This document shows positions 34,015 through 42,848 of a DNA stretch of 43,408 bases, piece by piece. The DNA lies in contig DAIQNX010000023.1 of assembly GCA_036788195.1 (NCBI GenBank), positions 1 through 43,408 on the forward strand. Reading direction: 5' to 3'. Below the pieces are notes generated by a model. It was not told where the DNA came from and did no database searches. It was given only the letters and a program-made list of their open reading frames with translations. Source of the DNA: CALFXN01 sp937957815. GTDB lineage: Bacteria > Synergistota > Synergistia > Synergistales > Aminobacteriaceae. The stretch's first letter is position 1; each line of letters opens with the position of its first letter. A program made the position numbers and the translations under genes.

Positions 34015-35253
34015 TCAAAGTTTTTTTGTCATGTCGTGAAGCAAATGACCGAGTTTCTGCTCTTTCGTATCGAGATATCTCTTGTTGAAATCGTTCGCTT
34101 CGATAACCAACGGAACTCTCTCAGAGATGACGAGGCCGTATCCTTCAAGCCCGACGATCTTTCTGGGGTTGTTCGTGATCAGCCGAATCTTCGAGATGCC
34201 AAGATCGCGAAGGATCTGGGCGCCGATACCGTAATCGCGGAGATCGGCAGGGTACCCGAGCGCGAGATTGGCTTCCACCGTGTCGTATCCATTGTCCTGA
34301 AGATGATATGCCTGCAGCTTCCCCGCAAGGCCGATGCCCCTTCCTTCCTGCCGCATATACAGCACGACTCCCTGCCCTTCGGCATCGACCATTCTCATCG
34401 CCTGATGGAGCTGGGGCCCGCAATCGCATCGCAGGGACCCGAAAACATCCCCGGTGAGGCATTCGGAATGTACGCGAACGAGGACATTTTCCCTGTTTCT
34501 GATATCGCCCTTCACAAGTGCGATATGTGTCGTATCCCCGCCCTCCTCGATGACGCTCCTGTATCCATAGGCCATGAATTCGCCGAACGCCGTCGGAAGC
34601 TTGACCTCGACGAATCGTTCGACGAGATTTTCGCGAACGATTCTGTATCGGATGAGATCTTCGATCGAGACGATCCTCAACCCATGCCTCCGGACGAAGG
34701 GAAGCAGTTCCGGAAGTCTTGCCATACTGCCGTCTTCGCTCATGATCTCACAGATGACGCCCGCAGGGGTCAGACCTGAGAGGCGGGCGAGATCGATCGC
34801 GGCCTCTGTGTGCCCTGCACGCTTGAGAACTCCTCCCTTTTTCCCGATCAGGGGGAAAATATGTCCGGGTCGAAGAAAGTCTTCCGGTTTTGCGTCGGGA
34901 TTCGCAAGAAGTCGCGCAGTCAGTGCCCTTTCTTCCGCCGAAATGCCGGTAGTGGTTCCTTCCTTCGCATCGACGGAAACGGTGAAAGCCGTTCCGTGGC
35001 GTTCGGTGCTATCGGGAACCATGTGCTGAAGCCTGAGACGCTCCGCTTGTTCCGGAGAAATGGGAACACAGACGAGCCCCCTGGCGAACCGGACCATGAA
35101 ATTGACGTCGTCCGCCGTGACCCGTTCCGCGGCAACGACGATGTCTCCTTCGTTCTCACGCTCTCTGTCGTCGACGACGACGACCATCTTTCCATTCCGT
35201 ATATCGGCGATCGCGTCTTCTATCGAACTGAAAACGCCGTTTTCCTCGTTCAT
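34015..35253 (-). CDS. ribBA: Bifunctional dihydroxybutanone-phosphate synthase / GTP cyclohydrolase II
   Basis: 412-residue RibBA. The N-terminal RibB domain (about 8-205) has DDRERENEGDIVVAAE and RAGHTEAAIDLARLSGL motifs. The C-terminal RibA domain has the zinc site VHSECLTGDVFGSLRCDCGP (three Cys) and the GTP site MRQEGRGIGL. The start at 35253 follows GGAGGAACGAGG. It supplies both precursors for ribH and ribD, which flank it. Confidence 0.97.
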   Translation of the reverse strand: MNEENGVFSSIEDAIADIRNGKMVVVVDDRERENEGDIVVAAERVTADDVNFMVRFARGLVCVPISPEQAERLRLQHMVPDSTERHGTAFTVSVDAKEGTTTGISAEERALTARLLANPDAKPEDFLRPGHIFPLIGKKGGVLKRAGHTEAAIDLARLSGLTPAGVICEIMSEDGSMARLPELLPFVRRHGLRIVSIEDLIRYRIVRENLVERFVEVKLPTAFGEFMAYGYRSVIEEGGDTTHIALVKGDIRNRENVLVRVHSECLTGDVFGSLRCDCGPQLHQAMRMVDAEGQGVVLYMRQEGRGIGLAGKLQAYHLQDNGYDTVEANLALGYPADLRDYGIGAQILRDLGISKIRLITNNPRKIVGLEGYGLVISERVPLVIEANDFNKRYLDTKEQKLGHLLHDMTKKL

Positions 35254-35299
35254 TCAGCCTCGTTCCTCCATGAGTCCGGATTCTTCAGATTCCGGACGA

Positions 35300-35944
35300 T
35301 CAGTATTCGAGACGACGGAGCAGATCCCACGTTACACCGCCCGTCGCAGGAAAATCGCTCTTCCCAAGGAAACGATACACGTATTTCCCAAGAATATCCA
35401 TTTCGAGATTTACGGGATCCCCTTCTCTCGCCGTCCCGAGAGTGGTGACATTCTTCGTTGCAGGAATCAGTCCGACGGAAAAAAAATCGGTCCCGCACGC
35501 AGTTATTGTGAGGCTGATTCCGTCTATTGCGACAGACCCCTTCTCGACGGCGAACCGAAGAAGCGTTTCGTCGGCGGTAACCGTCAGGATCGACGACGAC
35601 GCATCCGCTGAAAGCGATTTGATGATCCCGACTCCATCGACATGCCCCTGGACGAAATGTCCGTCAATCCGGGAGCCCGGAGTCAGTGGGCGTTCGAGAT
35701 TGACCTTCGCGCCGGAACGCAGCTTCGGGAAGCGCGTTCTTTCCCACGTTTCCTTCATCACGTCCGCGACGAATGTCGTTCCGTCGGACTCGGTCACGGT
35801 AAGGCATGCGCCGGACACCGCGATGGACGCTCCGAAAACGAGACCCGGAGCCAAGCCCCGTTCCTCGATACGGATCCTGTGCGTCTCTCCGTTCGAAACG
35901 ATGGTGCGAACTACACCGACGGCTTCAACAAGTCCGGTGAACAT
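35300..35944 (-). CDS. ribE: Riboflavin synthase alpha chain
   Basis: Dismutates two lumazines into riboflavin plus pyrimidine. 214 residues with two tandem lumazine-binding barrels, starting with the invariant MFTGLVEAVG. The second barrel has HFVQGHVDGVG and IDGISLTI. The ATG at 35944 follows GAGGCGAGAACGGA; an in-frame start 7 codons earlier lies in ribD and is unlikely. It overlaps the ribD end by 34 bases. Confidence 0.95.
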   Translation of the reverse strand: MFTGLVEAVGVVRTIVSNGETHRIRIEERGLAPGLVFGASIAVSGACLTVTESDGTTFVADVMKETWERTRFPKLRSGAKVNLERPLTPGSRIDGHFVQGHVDGVGIIKSLSADASSSILTVTADETLLRFAVEKGSVAIDGISLTITACGTDFFSVGLIPATKNVTTLGTAREGDPVNLEMDILGKYVYRFLGKSDFPATGGVTWDLLRRLEY

Positions 35945-37041
35945 TCCGTTCTCGCCTCGATCCACATATCGTTTCCGGCCGCCCTGACGGACAGTTCCCG
36001 AAGTAAGACCGCCCTTTCGAGACAGTGTATTTCAAGAGGCCCGGAGAAGCATCGTCCGATTCCGAGAATTTTCGGCGCGACAAAAAGGGAAACAGCATCC
36101 ACGATTCCGCTTCGGAAGAAGGAAGAGACGACGTGAGGTCCTCCTTCGACAAGGATACTCGAAATTCCCTTTTCGGAAAGAATCTTCGTTGCGATTTCGA
36201 GTGAAAGGGTTCCGTCCGAATCGCGCGGTACCGGGAAGATATCGCATCCCGTTTCGCGAAGCGATTCCCGGCGCTCGCCCGATGCATCCTCTCCACAGAG
36301 GAGGATGGCTCTTCTTCCGTTGAATAGCTTCGCATCGCGGGGAATCGACAGTCGGGAATCGAGTACGACCGGAACGGGAGAAATACCATCCGTCTCGCGG
36401 ACATCAAGCGAAGGATCGTCGCTCAGGACCGTTCCTATCCCGACAAGGACCGCATCGTGTTCGGCCCGAAGCAGATGCGACATCCGACGGGCATCCGGAC
36501 CGGTAATCCACTTGCTCGTTCCGTCGCGACACGCAATGTTTCCATCGAGCGTCATTCCCGCCTTCACCGTAATCCAGGGACGTCCGAGACGATGGCGCCA
36601 CAGAAATCCGCGGTTCAGAGTCCGGCACTCCGCCTCGAGGACACCGACATCGACCTCGATTCCGGCGTCCCTCATAACGCGAATTCCACCGCCGTCGACT
36701 TTCGGGTTCGGGTCGGCCATTCCGACGACCGCACGCGTTATTCCTTCCTTTATGAGACGGGGGGCGCATGGAGGAGTTCGTCCGAAATGACAGCACGGCT
36801 CGAGTGTAACGTATGCGGTCGCCCCCACGGCGGTATCGCCTGAAGAACGCAGTTTTTCAAGGGCGGCGACTTCCGCGTGGGCTTCTCCCACGCGGGAATG
36901 CCATCCTTCGGAAATGACCCTTTCATCACGTACGAGGACACATCCGACCATCGGATTCGGACGTGTGGCACCAAGCCCTCTCCGGGCAAGGCTCAATGCC
37001 CGATGCATGTAATATTCGTCAATCGATCGTTTCGTTGCCAT
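35911..37041 (-). CDS. ribD: Bifunctional pyrimidine deaminase/reductase RibD
   Basis: Carries out the second and third steps of riboflavin synthesis. The 376-residue protein has an N-terminal deaminase domain with zinc ligands in HAEVAAL and LEPCCHFGRTPPC (about 55-92) and a C-terminal NADPH-dependent reductase domain (from RPWITVKAGMTLDG). The ATG at 37041 has AAGGAGA six bases upstream; the ATG two codons earlier sits against the SD and is unlikely. It overlaps the uvrC end by 23 bases. No FMN riboswitch can lie in front, because this is uvrC coding sequence. Confidence 0.95.
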   Translation of the reverse strand: MATKRSIDEYYMHRALSLARRGLGATRPNPMVGCVLVRDERVISEGWHSRVGEAHAEVAALEKLRSSGDTAVGATAYVTLEPCCHFGRTPPCAPRLIKEGITRAVVGMADPNPKVDGGGIRVMRDAGIEVDVGVLEAECRTLNRGFLWRHRLGRPWITVKAGMTLDGNIACRDGTSKWITGPDARRMSHLLRAEHDAVLVGIGTVLSDDPSLDVRETDGISPVPVVLDSRLSIPRDAKLFNGRRAILLCGEDASGERRESLRETGCDIFPVPRDSDGTLSLEIATKILSEKGISSILVEGGPHVVSSFFRSGIVDAVSLFVAPKILGIGRCFSGPLEIHCLERAVLLRELSVRAAGNDMWIEARTECSPDLLKPSV

Positions 37042-38497
37042 GGGCATTCTCCTTCAGATAAGAAAGAATCTTTCCCGCCGTCCGCATTCCGATCCCGGGA
37101 ATTTTCTCGACGATGGCTTCCGGTGAAAGATGCGCAATTCTCTGGACGCTGCCAAACACGGAAACGAGCTGTGCCGCCCTGTGTTTGCCGATTCCGGGAA
37201 TTTCTTCGAGAACGGATCGTCTCAGTCGCGATTCGCGTCTGCCCCGGTGCGTCCCTATGGCAAATCGGTGAGCTTCGTCCCGGATACGCTGCAGAAAGCG
37301 GAGCACCGGATCGTCCTCGCGGAGAATGACCGGCTCATCGCGACCGGGGCAAAAAACGTGCTCCTCCTTTTTCGCGAGCGCGATAACGGCAAGATCAGTC
37401 ATGTCGAGCTTCCGCAGGGCCGATAGAGCGAATTCGAGCTGCTGTTTCCCTCCATCGATTATAGCAAGCTGAGGCGGAGGTTCCTCGCCTTTCCGGACGT
37501 GGCTGTAGCGACGGTAGACGACCTCTTCGATCGAGCGAAAATCGTCGATCCCCACCACGGTCCGGATGAGGAATTTACGGAAAAGCGAGGAATTGGGCTG
37601 TCCCTGTTCGAAGACGACGACGACGCCGTATGTTTCTTTCCCCGAAAAATGGGAGATATCGAAACAGTCGATTCGCCACGGAAGCGTCCCCAGCGAAAGC
37701 TCTTTCTGAAGGGAAACAAGCGTCGTCCATGTTTCCCGGTCGAATTCACCCTGAAGTGGCGTCGATATACGCTGGCGCGACACTCTCCATATCGCACGTA
37801 TCGCGTCGCGGTGACGCGCGGCCTCTTCAAAAAGGAGACTTTTGGCCACCCTGTCCATTCTCGCCCTGATCCTCTCGACGAGATCGACGCATTTCCCGGT
37901 AAGAAGAAGAATGAGATCATCCACGCGTTCGCGATACGCCGATTCGTCGCAAAGAGCGGCGCACGGGGCGAGGCAGCTTCCGAGTTCATAGCGAATGCAG
38001 GGGCGCCTTTTCGCGTCGGGACGGATGTTCCCGGAACATGTCCGCAAGGGAAAATATCGTTCCGAGAGCCGTAACAGATCGCGAATCTCGCGGGCACTTA
38101 CGAACGGACCGAAATAGGTTGCCCCATCCTCCTCGCGTTTCCTCGTAACAATCAGCTTCGGGAAGGGTTCATCCGGAATCTTGATGTACGGATAACGGTC
38201 GGTGTTTTTCTGATCGACGTTAAAGAAGGGCGAATACTTGCGGATCAGCTTCGCTTCGAGAACAAGAGCTTCCGCTTCCGTTTCCGTTCGTATGACCGAA
38301 ATATCTTCTATACTGTCGACGAGGTTCCGCAGTCTCGGCGAATCGAAATTTCTGTGGTAGAAATATGATGAGACCCGTTTTCTGAGAGACTTCGCCTTGC
38401 CGACATAGATCACTGTTCCCGTCGCGTCTCTCATGAGATACACGCCGGGCTTCAGAGGCAGAGAACGCACAGTGGAAAGAATCATATCCTTTGACAT
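37019..38497 (-). CDS. uvrC: Excinuclease ABC subunit C, shortened
   Basis: Nuclease that cuts both sides of DNA lesions with UvrAB. 492 residues against the usual 560-620. Present: GIY-YIG domain (17-95, with KPGVYLM and VIYVGKAKSLRKRV), a Cys cluster (154-183), the UVR helix pair (about 205-240), the RNase H-like 3'-cut or 5'-cut core (from 276, CFDISHFSG, IDGGKQQL, RDEAHRFAI) and C-terminal helix-hairpin-helix repeats. About 115 residues normally found between UVR and CFDISH are missing, replaced by a ~35-residue link. The reading frame is intact, so it is a domain loss rather than a frameshift. Confidence 0.93.
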   Translation of the reverse strand: MSKDMILSTVRSLPLKPGVYLMRDATGTVIYVGKAKSLRKRVSSYFYHRNFDSPRLRNLVDSIEDISVIRTETEAEALVLEAKLIRKYSPFFNVDQKNTDRYPYIKIPDEPFPKLIVTRKREEDGATYFGPFVSAREIRDLLRLSERYFPLRTCSGNIRPDAKRRPCIRYELGSCLAPCAALCDESAYRERVDDLILLLTGKCVDLVERIRARMDRVAKSLLFEEAARHRDAIRAIWRVSRQRISTPLQGEFDRETWTTLVSLQKELSLGTLPWRIDCFDISHFSGKETYGVVVVFEQGQPNSSLFRKFLIRTVVGIDDFRSIEEVVYRRYSHVRKGEEPPPQLAIIDGGKQQLEFALSALRKLDMTDLAVIALAKKEEHVFCPGRDEPVILREDDPVLRFLQRIRDEAHRFAIGTHRGRRESRLRRSVLEEIPGIGKHRAAQLVSVFGSVQRIAHLSPEAIVEKIPGIGMRTAGKILSYLKENAHGNETID

Positions 38498-38520
38498 GGA
38501 CTCCCTGATCTTGTATAAGA

Positions 38521-38547
38521 TTGATATTACAGTTTAAATCCTATTAT
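38521..38547 (+). promoter_or_regulatory. Possible cysS promoter
   Basis: TTGATA (38521-38526) and TATTAT (38542-38547) with a 15-base spacer, which is shorter than ideal. It overlaps the divergent uvrC promoter. Confidence 0.3.
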
Positions 38548-38559
38548 GCGCTTTTGCAA
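38531..38559 (-). promoter_or_regulatory. Possible promoter of the uvrC-rib-serS run
   Basis: -35 TTGCAA (38554-38559), 17-base spacer, -10 TAAACT (38531-38536) on the minus strand. Predicted start is near 38524, about 27 bases before the uvrC ATG, which has AGGGAG upstream. Confidence 0.4.
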
Positions 38560-38607
38560 ACTCCACCCCGATTGACGGGTGAGAAACACCTGCAGGAGGT
38601 GTGTCGA

Positions 38608-40017
38608 TTGACACTGGTACTCTTCAACGATCTGACGCGCAGGAAGGAGCCGTTCGTTCCGGTCGTTCCGGGGCGCGTCGGCTTTTACGCGTGTGGTCCG
38701 ACGGTGTATGACTTCTTTCACATCGGGAACGCCCGTCCCTTCATCGTATTCGATGTTCTTCGAAGATATCTGGATTGGTCGGGGTATTCCGTCACATTTA
38801 TCCAGAACTTCACGGATATCGACGACAAGATGATCGACAGAGCGAACCGGGAGAAAATTTCAGTCCCCGAGCTTGCCCGGCGATTTATCGACGAGTACTA
38901 CGCGGACGCCGACGCGCTCGGTATCAAAAGAGCGACGGTGAATCCGAAAGCAACGGAGCATATGCCCGAGATTATCGCGCTTGTGAAAACTCTCATCGAG
39001 AAAGGGCACGCATATGAGTCTGACGGGGACGTCTTTTTCGATGTCGGGAGCTTTTCGTCATACGGAAAACTCTCGAGACAAAGTATCGAAGAGCTTCAGG
39101 CTGGGGCTCGCATCGATATCAACGAGAGAAAGAGGAATCCCCTTGATTTTGCTCTCTGGAAAGCCGAAAAACCCGGGGAACCGTCATGGGAGAGTCCGTG
39201 GGGCCCTGGGCGGCCGGGATGGCATATCGAATGCAGCGCAATGTCGATGAAATACCTCGGAGAGACAATCGACATCCATTCGGGCGGCAGCGATCTCATC
39301 TTCCCCCATCACGAAAACGAGATCGCGCAGGCAGAGGCCGCGACCGGGAAGCCGTTCGTACGTTTCTGGCTGCATAACGGGTATCTCCTGATCGATAAAG
39401 AGAAAATGTCGAAATCCCTCGGCAATTTCCTCACCGCCCGGGAGGCGAGAAAACGGTTCAATCCGCTTGCGATACGTCTTTTCATGCTGAGCGCCCATTA
39501 TCGTTCGCCGATCAATTTTTCCGAAGAAGGACTGCAGCAGGCCGTCAGCGCCCTCGACAGACTGCGGAACTGCAGCACGGATTTTGCGTACGCGCAGGAA
39601 CACCGGGAATTTGCGTCGAATCCCGCTTCAGATGCGATTCTGAATGCTCTCGAAGAAAAAACGTCGGAATTCATCGCGCAACTTGACGACGACTTCAACA
39701 CTGCCGGCGCTCTCGGAACAGTGTTCGAGGTCGTTCGAATCGTAAACACCTATCTCAAGGAGTCGGCAACGCTCGACAAACGGGTAACTTCTGCGATCGC
39801 GAAGTTCTTCGGAATGACTGAAGACATCTTCGGAATCATCAACGATCCGAATTCGGCGCAACCCTGCGACGAAATCGAGCTGTTGATTCAACGACGAAAC
39901 AAAGCGCGAGCCTCAAAGGATTACGCGAAATCGGACGCCATCAGGAAAGAACTTCTGGAAAAGGGCATCATCCTGGAAGACACACCCGACGGCACGAAAT
40001 GGAAGCGCCAGCTCTGA
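38608..40017 (+). CDS. cysS: Cysteinyl-tRNA synthetase
   Basis: 469-residue class I synthetase. The zinc and ATP sites show GFYACGPTVYDFFHIGNARPF (HIGN at 36-39 region), GWHIECSAM, FPHHENEIAQAEA, and KMSKSLGNF near 273. The start is a TTG at 38608: AGGAGGTG lies eight bases upstream at 38594-38601 and the protein then begins exactly where the family does. The earlier in-frame start at 38521 overlaps the promoter region. No T-box leader is visible in the ~60 bases available. Confidence 0.96.
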   Translation: MTLVLFNDLTRRKEPFVPVVPGRVGFYACGPTVYDFFHIGNARPFIVFDVLRRYLDWSGYSVTFIQNFTDIDDKMIDRANREKISVPELARRFIDEYYADADALGIKRATVNPKATEHMPEIIALVKTLIEKGHAYESDGDVFFDVGSFSSYGKLSRQSIEELQAGARIDINERKRNPLDFALWKAEKPGEPSWESPWGPGRPGWHIECSAMSMKYLGETIDIHSGGSDLIFPHHENEIAQAEAATGKPFVRFWLHNGYLLIDKEKMSKSLGNFLTAREARKRFNPLAIRLFMLSAHYRSPINFSEEGLQQAVSALDRLRNCSTDFAYAQEHREFASNPASDAILNALEEKTSEFIAQLDDDFNTAGALGTVFEVVRIVNTYLKESATLDKRVTSAIAKFFGMTEDIFGIINDPNSAQPCDEIELLIQRRNKARASKDYAKSDAIRKELLEKGIILEDTPDGTKWKRQL

Positions 40018-40077
40018 TCCTTTCGTAAACGGATTTCCGGCTTCGCTTTTTTTTAAAAAATCGGTTGGTGCCGAAAG

Positions 40078-40130
40078 AAATCGGACGGAGCTGTAAATAG
40101 AACAGGTCCGTCCGATTTTTCTGAAAGAAG
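40078..40130 (+). terminator. Strong intrinsic terminator after cysS
   Basis: 12-bp perfect stem (AAATCGGACGGA with TCCGTCCGATTT), one G-G mismatch, then a 4-bp inner stem CTGT/ACAG with a 7-base loop. TTTTT closes the 3' side. It lies between the convergent cysS and queT genes and may also work weakly in reverse (TTTCTTTC on the minus strand). Confidence 0.9.
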
Positions 40131-40135
40131 AGTCT

Positions 40136-40603
40136 TCAATTTCTCTTCGGGAATCGTTTCAAAAGTAAAAGCGCCAGCGGCACGCCCAGCCCCATACATG
40201 AGATAGCTTCTCCAACGCCGACATACAATGCGGTATAGAGGAAAGGCATCTTCGCGATTATGGAAAGATACCCCCCTACGACGAACATGTTAACGATAAC
40301 CGGAGGAATGCTCGCACGGAATACCGTTTCCATCCTGCTTGAGAGGAATGCCGCAACAAGAGTGGAGAGACTTCCGAAAACGACGTCGAGCAGTCCGAAC
40401 TCGCCGAAAAAATTAGCGATCGCACACCCGACAAACAATCCGGGAATGGCCTCGGGAAACAAAAACGGCAAAACCGTGAACGCTTCGGAAATGCGCACCT
40501 GAATCGGGCCATACGACATCGGCGCGAAGGCTATTGTTACAACCGCATATAACGCGGCGATGACACCGGCTTTTGTGAGGTAGAGAATTCTGCTCGATTG
40601 CAT
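40136..40603 (-). CDS. queT: QueT-like ECF transporter S component
   Basis: 155-residue membrane protein with about five helices. It has the QueT family signature GVIAALYAVVTIAFAPMSYG and PIQVRISEAFTVLPF. QueT proteins are substrate-binding units of energy-coupling factor transporters for queuosine precursors. The ATG at 40603 has GGAGGGAG eight bases upstream; two upstream in-frame starts lie nearer the 607-residue gene and are less likely. Only 31 bases separate it from that gene, so no preQ1 riboswitch fits in front. Confidence 0.87.
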   Translation of the reverse strand: MQSSRILYLTKAGVIAALYAVVTIAFAPMSYGPIQVRISEAFTVLPFLFPEAIPGLFVGCAIANFFGEFGLLDVVFGSLSTLVAAFLSSRMETVFRASIPPVIVNMFVVGGYLSIIAKMPFLYTALYVGVGEAISCMGLGVPLALLLLKRFPKRN

Positions 40604-40634
40604 CGGATGTGCTCCCTCCATAGCGTCTGAATCT

Positions 40635-42458
40635 CTATTCGGAAAGCGCCCCGGCGCAAATCCGTACGACTTTGTCGCCGTCGTAAATGAAAACAAGCCC
40701 CCGCTGATTTCCGGAAGAATATTTATCCTCGTTGGAAGCGGAACGGGACGGCTCCCCCATGATATGACGAACTTCCTCTTTCGTCATACCGACAGCGAGT
40801 CCCCCGGAAAATTCGTACCCGGCATCGCTGCATACGATCGACTCGACGCGGAACCGACCTGCGTCGTCGACATATGAAATCGTAAGTCCGTCATACAGCG
40901 AGTCAACGAACTCCGTCACGACGCCGTTTTTCATAACTGACCGCTGCGCTTCCCTCCGCGGTTTTCCAAGTGTCTTTTCGACATGGTCGCGGTACGTTCC
41001 AAAAGTTCCGAGAAACGATTCAACGAAATGAACGGGAAGTTCCTCGGATCGTACCGGTTGCGGTTTGTCGGGAATCCTTACCGAAACGGAATCGGAGATC
41101 GTTCCGGTGTCAGGAGACATGGGAGAAGCAACAGACGAAACGTATTTTCCGAAGACCCATCCCTGCCGGCCATCTTTCTTGCGAATCAGGTACCATGGCC
41201 ATCGAGACTCTTCCGATACCGCGCTTTGGGGAACTCGAAGTATATTTCGCGTGTTCTCGGAAGGAATCGAGAACTCTACCGTTCCATTCGCATCGTTTCG
41301 CGACATGATCGTAATTCCGAGCCCTTTCCGGAAGACTTTTTTCCCGTCGCCGGGAATTTCTATCTCAACGTCTTTGACAAGAACTGCAGTATTGTTCGCA
41401 GCTGCTTCGGTCCATTCATCGAGGATTTCAACCTCTTCGCCGGCAGTGACGCGAGCCTTTGCCTTCGCTCGAAGCGAATGGTCCTCGCGCACGTTTACGT
41501 TTGTTCCCGTGACTCTTCCCGGAGATTTCACGAAAGGAGACACATCGGACGAAACCGAATCCGTTTTTGTGGGACCAGGAACGGCAGTTACGAGAGAAGA
41601 CGTTTTTCCCGGGATGTTGACGCTATTCCTGGGTTCCGGAGAGACAGACGGCCCGGCAGGTGTTGCGAGAGGAGGCTCCGTTTTTGTGGGAATTCTGATG
41701 GATTCAGTCCTCGCAGTTGGCTCCTGCGTCGGCCTGAAATGAGACTGCGCTACAGGTTGCCCCGGATTTCTGGAGATATACGCGTCCCGGAAAAACCATA
41801 TACCGCCACACAAAATGAGAATGAGTGTCACAAATCCTAAAAAATCGGCTGCCCGCGACCTGCGAGGTTCAAAAGAATCCCGTGGCGGTTCCCAGAACGA
41901 GGGAGGTCCTTCACGCTTGACGTGTGAGGGAAGTTCTTTACCGCACTTGGGACAGAAAGTGTATTGTTCACGCACTGGAGTGCCGCAATGGGGGCAAAAC
42001 CCTTCTCCGCTTTTTGCGCCACCGCTCGGAATTCCGGCAAGGGAACGTTCTTCTTGCGATTCCGTGCCGGTGTGCCTTTCGATGTCGGTTTTCCTTTTCG
42101 ATGCAATGATCGCAATAACCTCAAGAAGAACCGAAATAGCCAAAAGAACGACAATCACCCACGCATCGGGATATAGAACGCGAACAGCACTCCAGAAACC
42201 GATTCCCAAAGCACATGCGAGGAAAATGGTTCCCCAGGCAATTGAGAGAAAAGAAGTCAGAACGCCCAACATGCCGGATACTGCGACGCCACTCGAGAAA
42301 AACGCACCGATCGTCAAGGCATCAGCAGTTCGCGTTTCTTGGAATGCCATCATCGAAGCGACACCCGGACCGAGTCCCTCATGTATCGAAAGAACTCCGC
42401 CCTGAAGCAACGCGAGGAAAATGGCAATCAAAACCAGAACTTTGCCGGCGAAACGCAT
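40635..42458 (-). CDS. Membrane protein with zinc ribbon, SH3-like and SmpA-like parts
   Basis: 607 residues, not assigned to a known function. Order: four membrane helices (about 5-25, 45-70, 72-95, 98-120), a two-CxxC zinc ribbon (C155, C158, C169, C172), a fifth helix (about 205-223), then a Ser/Thr/Pro linker (225-312). A bacterial SH3 module follows (VTGTNVNVREDHSLRAKAKA from 316, ending WYLIRKKDGRQGWVFGKYV at 422-440, with a ~55-residue insert). The C-terminus has two repeats of a BamE/SmpA-like turn (TYRDHVEKTLGKP and GMTKEEVRHIMGEP). ATG at 42458 follows GGGGAGG. The exported SH3 part may bind cell wall; this is inference. Confidence 0.88.
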   Translation of the reverse strand: MRFAGKVLVLIAIFLALLQGGVLSIHEGLGPGVASMMAFQETRTADALTIGAFFSSGVAVSGMLGVLTSFLSIAWGTIFLACALGIGFWSAVRVLYPDAWVIVVLLAISVLLEVIAIIASKRKTDIERHTGTESQEERSLAGIPSGGAKSGEGFCPHCGTPVREQYTFCPKCGKELPSHVKREGPPSFWEPPRDSFEPRRSRAADFLGFVTLILILCGGIWFFRDAYISRNPGQPVAQSHFRPTQEPTARTESIRIPTKTEPPLATPAGPSVSPEPRNSVNIPGKTSSLVTAVPGPTKTDSVSSDVSPFVKSPGRVTGTNVNVREDHSLRAKAKARVTAGEEVEILDEWTEAAANNTAVLVKDVEIEIPGDGKKVFRKGLGITIMSRNDANGTVEFSIPSENTRNILRVPQSAVSEESRWPWYLIRKKDGRQGWVFGKYVSSVASPMSPDTGTISDSVSVRIPDKPQPVRSEELPVHFVESFLGTFGTYRDHVEKTLGKPRREAQRSVMKNGVVTEFVDSLYDGLTISYVDDAGRFRVESIVCSDAGYEFSGGLAVGMTKEEVRHIMGEPSRSASNEDKYSSGNQRGLVFIYDGDKVVRICAGALSE

Positions 42459-42493
42459 CGGATTACGCCTCCCCCTCTTCCTAACTTCGAAGA

Positions 42494-42502
42494 CATTGTA
42501 TC
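42494..42502 (-). promoter_or_regulatory. Extended -10 promoter for the 607-residue gene and queT
   Basis: TGATACAAT on the minus strand is a TG-n-TACAAT extended -10. No clear -35. The predicted start is about 30 bases before the ATG at 42458. Confidence 0.45.
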
Positions 42503-42622
42503 ATTCGGATGAAACGCATTGATTCGGGAAGAATACGGGAAAAAGCACCGGCCCTTTTCTCAATACCGTACACAGTTCCAGAGGGGCAGTAGAACAAGCT
42601 GTTGTGGCCTTATCTCCACTTG
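42503..42622. other. Short region with no gene
   Basis: I see no open frame with a ribosome binding site and no RNA structure here. The minus-strand sequence just past the recombinase fragment stop (around 42600-42622) still resembles the end of a recombinase in codons, so decayed coding sequence may continue. Confidence 0.4.
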
Positions 42623-42848
42623 GTCAATAATTCGGGAACTTATGAATTAAGCCCAGGTTGCATGTCCTCATGTAGATGTAGATATGATATCCGAATGTCA
42701 TCCTGAAAGTATGCATTCTAACGTTTGGGATTCCAATTTCCTCAGCGGCATTTTCCAGTATCTCCCAAGCCCATATCTCGAAATGGCTTTTCCGCCCTTC
42801 TTTGACGTCCTGTTCGGTCTCATCGACAAACCCTTCGCAGCATATCGT
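42623..42848 (-). pseudogene. Tyrosine recombinase (integrase) C-terminal remnant
   Basis: A 75-codon stretch between two stops, with no start codon, reads as the C-terminal catalytic part of a phage-type integrase. The recognisable pieces are ILENAAEEIGIPNV, then HTFRMTFGYHIY (the HxxR motif of tyrosine recombinases), then LGLIHKFPNY where families have an NHSSP-type motif. An adjacent frame over the same bases gives GGKAISR, which also fits the expected sequence just upstream, so a frameshift has occurred here. The catalytic tyrosine end is lost. It marks a dead mobile element or island edge. Confidence 0.6.

Noticed and set aside
40604..40634. preQ1 riboswitch upstream of queT
   Set aside because: Only 31 bases separate queT from the gene upstream, and no C-rich loop/A-rich tail pattern is present.
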